Position numbers and translations under genes: made by a program. Shown in pieces: positions 61,791 through 64,000 of a DNA stretch of 64,000 bases (positions are counted from its first letter, which is position 1; each line of letters begins with the position of its first letter). Below the pieces are notes generated by a model that saw nothing but the letters and a program-made list of their open reading frames with translations, made no database searches and had not been told where the DNA came from. This DNA comes from an uncultured Aquimarina sp. (GTDB lineage Bacteria; Bacteroidota; Bacteroidia; Flavobacteriales; Flavobacteriaceae): positions 1 through 64,000 of the forward strand of contig CANMDW010000025.1 of assembly GCA_947496705.1 (NCBI GenBank). Reading direction: 5' to 3'.

Positions 61791-63362
61791 TTATTCACAT
61801 GCCGAAAAAGCTTTGCAGAATGCCAATAGACTTTCTTCGGTATTTTTAAATTCTTTATTGATTGTTCTTTCTAACACCGAAGAGCAATCGGCACAAATTT
61901 TTGAGAGTTGCTTATCAATACCAAAAACAAAATCAGAAGATAGTGTTGAGAGCCCTTTTTCCTGGTCAGCTAATTTTAATACCAATTCTTTATTATTGAA
62001 AAGATACAGATTGATTTTATCTGATTCGAAAAGAACTTTTACCAGTTTTACAGGAGATTCTATAGCACTATTATCATCAGATTCTTCTTTAAAAGTGATT
62101 GCTTTATAAGTGTCTCCATTTCCCAGTGCCAGAGTTTTACAATCTTTTGCTTCAAAAAAAGTAGTTCCGGCTCTGCTGGCATCATTTTGCATTTTCAGCT
62201 CGACACCATAACTTATTTTAGAAATGTCGATGCTCGAGATCTGAGTTTTTATAGTATCATTGCTTGTAGTGATCAAATAGGCAAGCATGCCTTCAGATGG
62301 CAAAGCTTCTGCACCACTGCCATTTGTACCTGCGATCTCTGGGATTTCAGAGAGATCCACACCGGTAAGGTCTTCGGTCAGGATCTCAAAATGACGTGTC
62401 TTTATCTGATTGGCATCAAATTTTTCCTGTAGTTTATCTGCCATATTGATAAACCCTCTGCCATCACTTTCACTAAAATCATTATCTATTATTTTTTGAC
62501 CATATGCGTTTACCTTATCCGGCTGGTCCAAATAGTAGTAGATTTTTGCAATATTGTAATAGCTGGCATGCCTTATTTTTCGATCCTTGCGTTTTGTTCC
62601 CGAGTATTTTTTTATCACCTCTTCATAATGTGCAATAATAGGTTTTAGCCTTAATGCCAATCCTTCTACCGGTTCATTGTATTTCATATGCTGAAAAATA
62701 CCCTGCAACTCCCGATAGATCTCCTGATGCTTTGCGTATTCGGGATGTTTTTTTGAAGATAAAACCTGAAAAGCTTCATTGTTCTTTTCAAAAGGAACAT
62801 AGCCATATGCATCATTGAGATCTCCTCTGATTCTTCTTATGAGCGTAACCCATTGTGCAGATCGGTATCTTTTTTTAAGGATTTTTTGATTCTGACTGTA
62901 ATAATTCAGCGCTTTTTCCGAGCTGTTAAAAGTTTGACTTTCATAAGTGTTTTCCTCAAAATAGTCTTTTTGCTCGTTGCTTCCATTCTCTCTGTTATTA
63001 ATAAATAAAACGGCACTCGAACTAAAACTTGAAACCGCCTGGTAGGTGTATTGCACTCCCACGATATTACCGTCATCGTCTTTTACCTTGGTTTCGTTCT
63101 TTCGAATCCGCACTCCTCCCTCTTCAATGCCGTGATAATCTAAATCTATATCCAGGGTACCACCTACGGTCACTTTAGAAAAACCATTGATATAAATGAA
63201 TTTCGAATTGGTAGCGTATGTTCTCTTACTATCATCCAATATAGGGGTCGAAGGCAATTTGATATAGGAAACATTAACATAAAGGCGATCTATGTTGGTG
63301 CTTTGAGCATTGGTAATCGCATAACAAAAAACAATGTAAAGACTAAGTAGTTTTACTTTCAT
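61791..63362 (-). CDS. Exported protein of unknown function
   Basis: 523 residues from the ATG at 63362 (MKVKLLSLYIVFCYAITNAQ), a clear signal peptide; a further in-frame ATG lies nine bases upstream. About 20-140 are strand-rich with an all-beta look; about 150-310 are helical and TPR-like (HASYYNIAKIYYYLDQPDKV). The C-terminal part ends with CADCSSVLERTINK and a final CKAFSACE, giving cysteines near the C-terminus. I do not recognise the family. It is read after lysS. Confidence 0.7.
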   Translation of the reverse strand: MKVKLLSLYIVFCYAITNAQSTNIDRLYVNVSYIKLPSTPILDDSKRTYATNSKFIYINGFSKVTVGGTLDIDLDYHGIEEGGVRIRKNETKVKDDDGNIVGVQYTYQAVSSFSSSAVLFINNRENGSNEQKDYFEENTYESQTFNSSEKALNYYSQNQKILKKRYRSAQWVTLIRRIRGDLNDAYGYVPFEKNNEAFQVLSSKKHPEYAKHQEIYRELQGIFQHMKYNEPVEGLALRLKPIIAHYEEVIKKYSGTKRKDRKIRHASYYNIAKIYYYLDQPDKVNAYGQKIIDNDFSESDGRGFINMADKLQEKFDANQIKTRHFEILTEDLTGVDLSEIPEIAGTNGSGAEALPSEGMLAYLITTSNDTIKTQISSIDISKISYGVELKMQNDASRAGTTFFEAKDCKTLALGNGDTYKAITFKEESDDNSAIESPVKLVKVLFESDKINLYLFNNKELVLKLADQEKGLSTLSSDFVFGIDKQLSKICADCSSVLERTINKEFKNTEESLLAFCKAFSACE

Positions 63363-63410
63363 AAGGGGCAAAGGATTAGTTTTTATAAAAAACTCAGGAT
63401 CAGTTCAAAG

Positions 63411-64000
63411 TTACAAAAGTGCTACAAATAACCCTGCTTCAGTTTTGTCAACTTTGGCAACTTTGTTTTTTGTAAGTCCTTTAATGGTTTTGTCCCATTT
63501 CTTATTGCTCAAACCTGATTTAGTTTTTAGTTCATTCAGATCTATAGGAGAAAGGTCCTTCAGGATATTAAACACCGCTTTTTCTTCTTCAGTGAGTGTA
63601 ACAGTATTCTTTTCGGGTCTCATTTGTGGGAAGAAAAGTACTTCCTGTATTGATTGATTATTGGTTAAATACATAATCAAACGGTCCATGCCAATTCCCA
63701 TTCCCGAGGTTGGAGGCATTCCATATTCCAGGGCTCTTAAGAAATCCTGATCGATAAACATCGCTTCGTCATCTCCTTTTTCACCTAGTTTTAACTGGTC
63801 TTCAAAACGCTCTCGCTGATCAATAGGGTCATTAAGTTCGGAGTATGCATTGGCAATTTCTTTACCGCAAACCATCAACTCAAAACGTTCGGTAAGATCG
63901 GGGTTATCACGGTGTTCTTTACACAGAGGGCTCATCTCTTTCGGGTAATCGGTAATAAAGGTTGGCTGGATATAGTTTCCTTCACATTTTTCGCCAAAGA
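63411..64000 (-). CDS. lysS: Lysyl-tRNA synthetase, class II (C-terminal part)
   Basis: The gene runs off the window edge; 196 codons are visible. Class II motif 3 is GMGIGMDRLIMYLTN, preceded by ELMVCGKEIANAYSELNDP and DEAMFIDQDFLRALEYGMPP, all standard LysS. After the usual end (FFPQMRPE) there are about 60 further residues (from EKNTVTLTEEEKAVFNIL to AGLFVALL) with a winged-helix-like pattern, an extension typical of Flavobacteriia. It charges tRNA-Lys in the cytoplasm. Confidence 0.97.
   Translation of the reverse strand, partial: FGEKCEGNYIQPTFITDYPKEMSPLCKEHRDNPDLTERFELMVCGKEIANAYSELNDPIDQRERFEDQLKLGEKGDDEAMFIDQDFLRALEYGMPPTSGMGIGMDRLIMYLTNNQSIQEVLFFPQMRPEKNTVTLTEEEKAVFNILKDLSPIDLNELKTKSGLSNKKWDKTIKGLTKNKVAKVDKTEAGLFVALL

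Overview
The window is AT-rich chromosomal DNA that reads as a marine member of the Bacteroidota, most likely Flavobacteriaceae (Aquimarina-like). This is inferred from the family content: lysyl-tRNA synthetase with a C-terminal extension, DUF4136/DUF4230/SPOR proteins, fused E1 alpha-beta dehydrogenase, ASPIC/UnbV and metallophosphoesterase-barrel proteins. Shine-Dalgarno sequences are nearly absent, and palindromic intergenic repeats of the kind common in these genomes are frequent. No rRNA, tRNA or CRISPR array was recognised.

Layout. 1-6.1 kb (+): a hexapeptide-repeat (gamma-carbonic-anhydrase-like) protein, then a branched-chain amino acid catabolic block: E2 acyltransferase, branched-chain aminotransferase and a fused E1 alpha-beta. 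The E2 and E1 reading frames both carry in-frame repeat insertions. 6.2-6.5 kb holds a nested pair of inverted-repeat elements. 6.5-7.9 kb (-): a TPMT-like methyltransferase and an arginase/agmatinase-family enzyme. 8.0-14.5 kb (-): an operon of SSS transporter, GH36 alpha-galactosidase and GH2 beta-galactosidase for cytoplasmic galactoside use. 14.7-21.1 kb: a GH25 lipoprotein, a membrane protein, a BASS transporter and a large secreted TolB-propeller amidohydrolase.

21.5-26.5 kb is a scarred islet. An internally deleted S41 peptidase pseudogene abuts the 3' tail (domains V-VI) of a group II intron. Next come three surface or secondary-metabolite genes (polysaccharide deacetylase, FkbM methyltransferase, FkbH-like HAD protein with a cysteine cluster), then a tyrosine integrase pseudogene interrupted by a 230-bp inverted-repeat element.

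26.5-42.5 kb (-) is a long, tightly packed run: Crp/Fnr regulator, DUF2062, two membrane proteins, an ASPIC/UnbV protein, a barrel protein with a degenerate phosphoesterase head, a Rieske-glutamate-synthase fusion, a barrel-like protein, an unrecognised protein, DUF2721, a Rieske-ThDP-enzyme fusion, malic enzyme, a K+ channel and a Na+/H+ antiporter. It may be one redox/ion-homeostasis transcription unit or two to three. 42.8-51.3 kb holds ssb, a CASTOR/POLLUX-like channel, DUF4230/DUF4136 proteins, a tiny CxxC protein missed by length filters, an ACC-deaminase-like enzyme, a LysM glucosaminidase and hemL.

51.3-54.5 kb is accessory: an unrecognised protein, a TIR-domain protein lacking the usual glutamate, an 11-unit 21-bp minisatellite and another unrecognised protein. 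56.9-60.5 kb (+) is the best candidate for an undescribed system. It is a three-gene set of a fatty-acid-hydroxylase-family membrane protein, a ketosynthase III fused to a heme-oxygenase-like diiron domain, and an unrecognised histidine-rich protein, closed by a 19-bp-stem hairpin. The window ends with a lipoprotein, a SPOR protein, a secreted protein and the C-terminal part of lysS.
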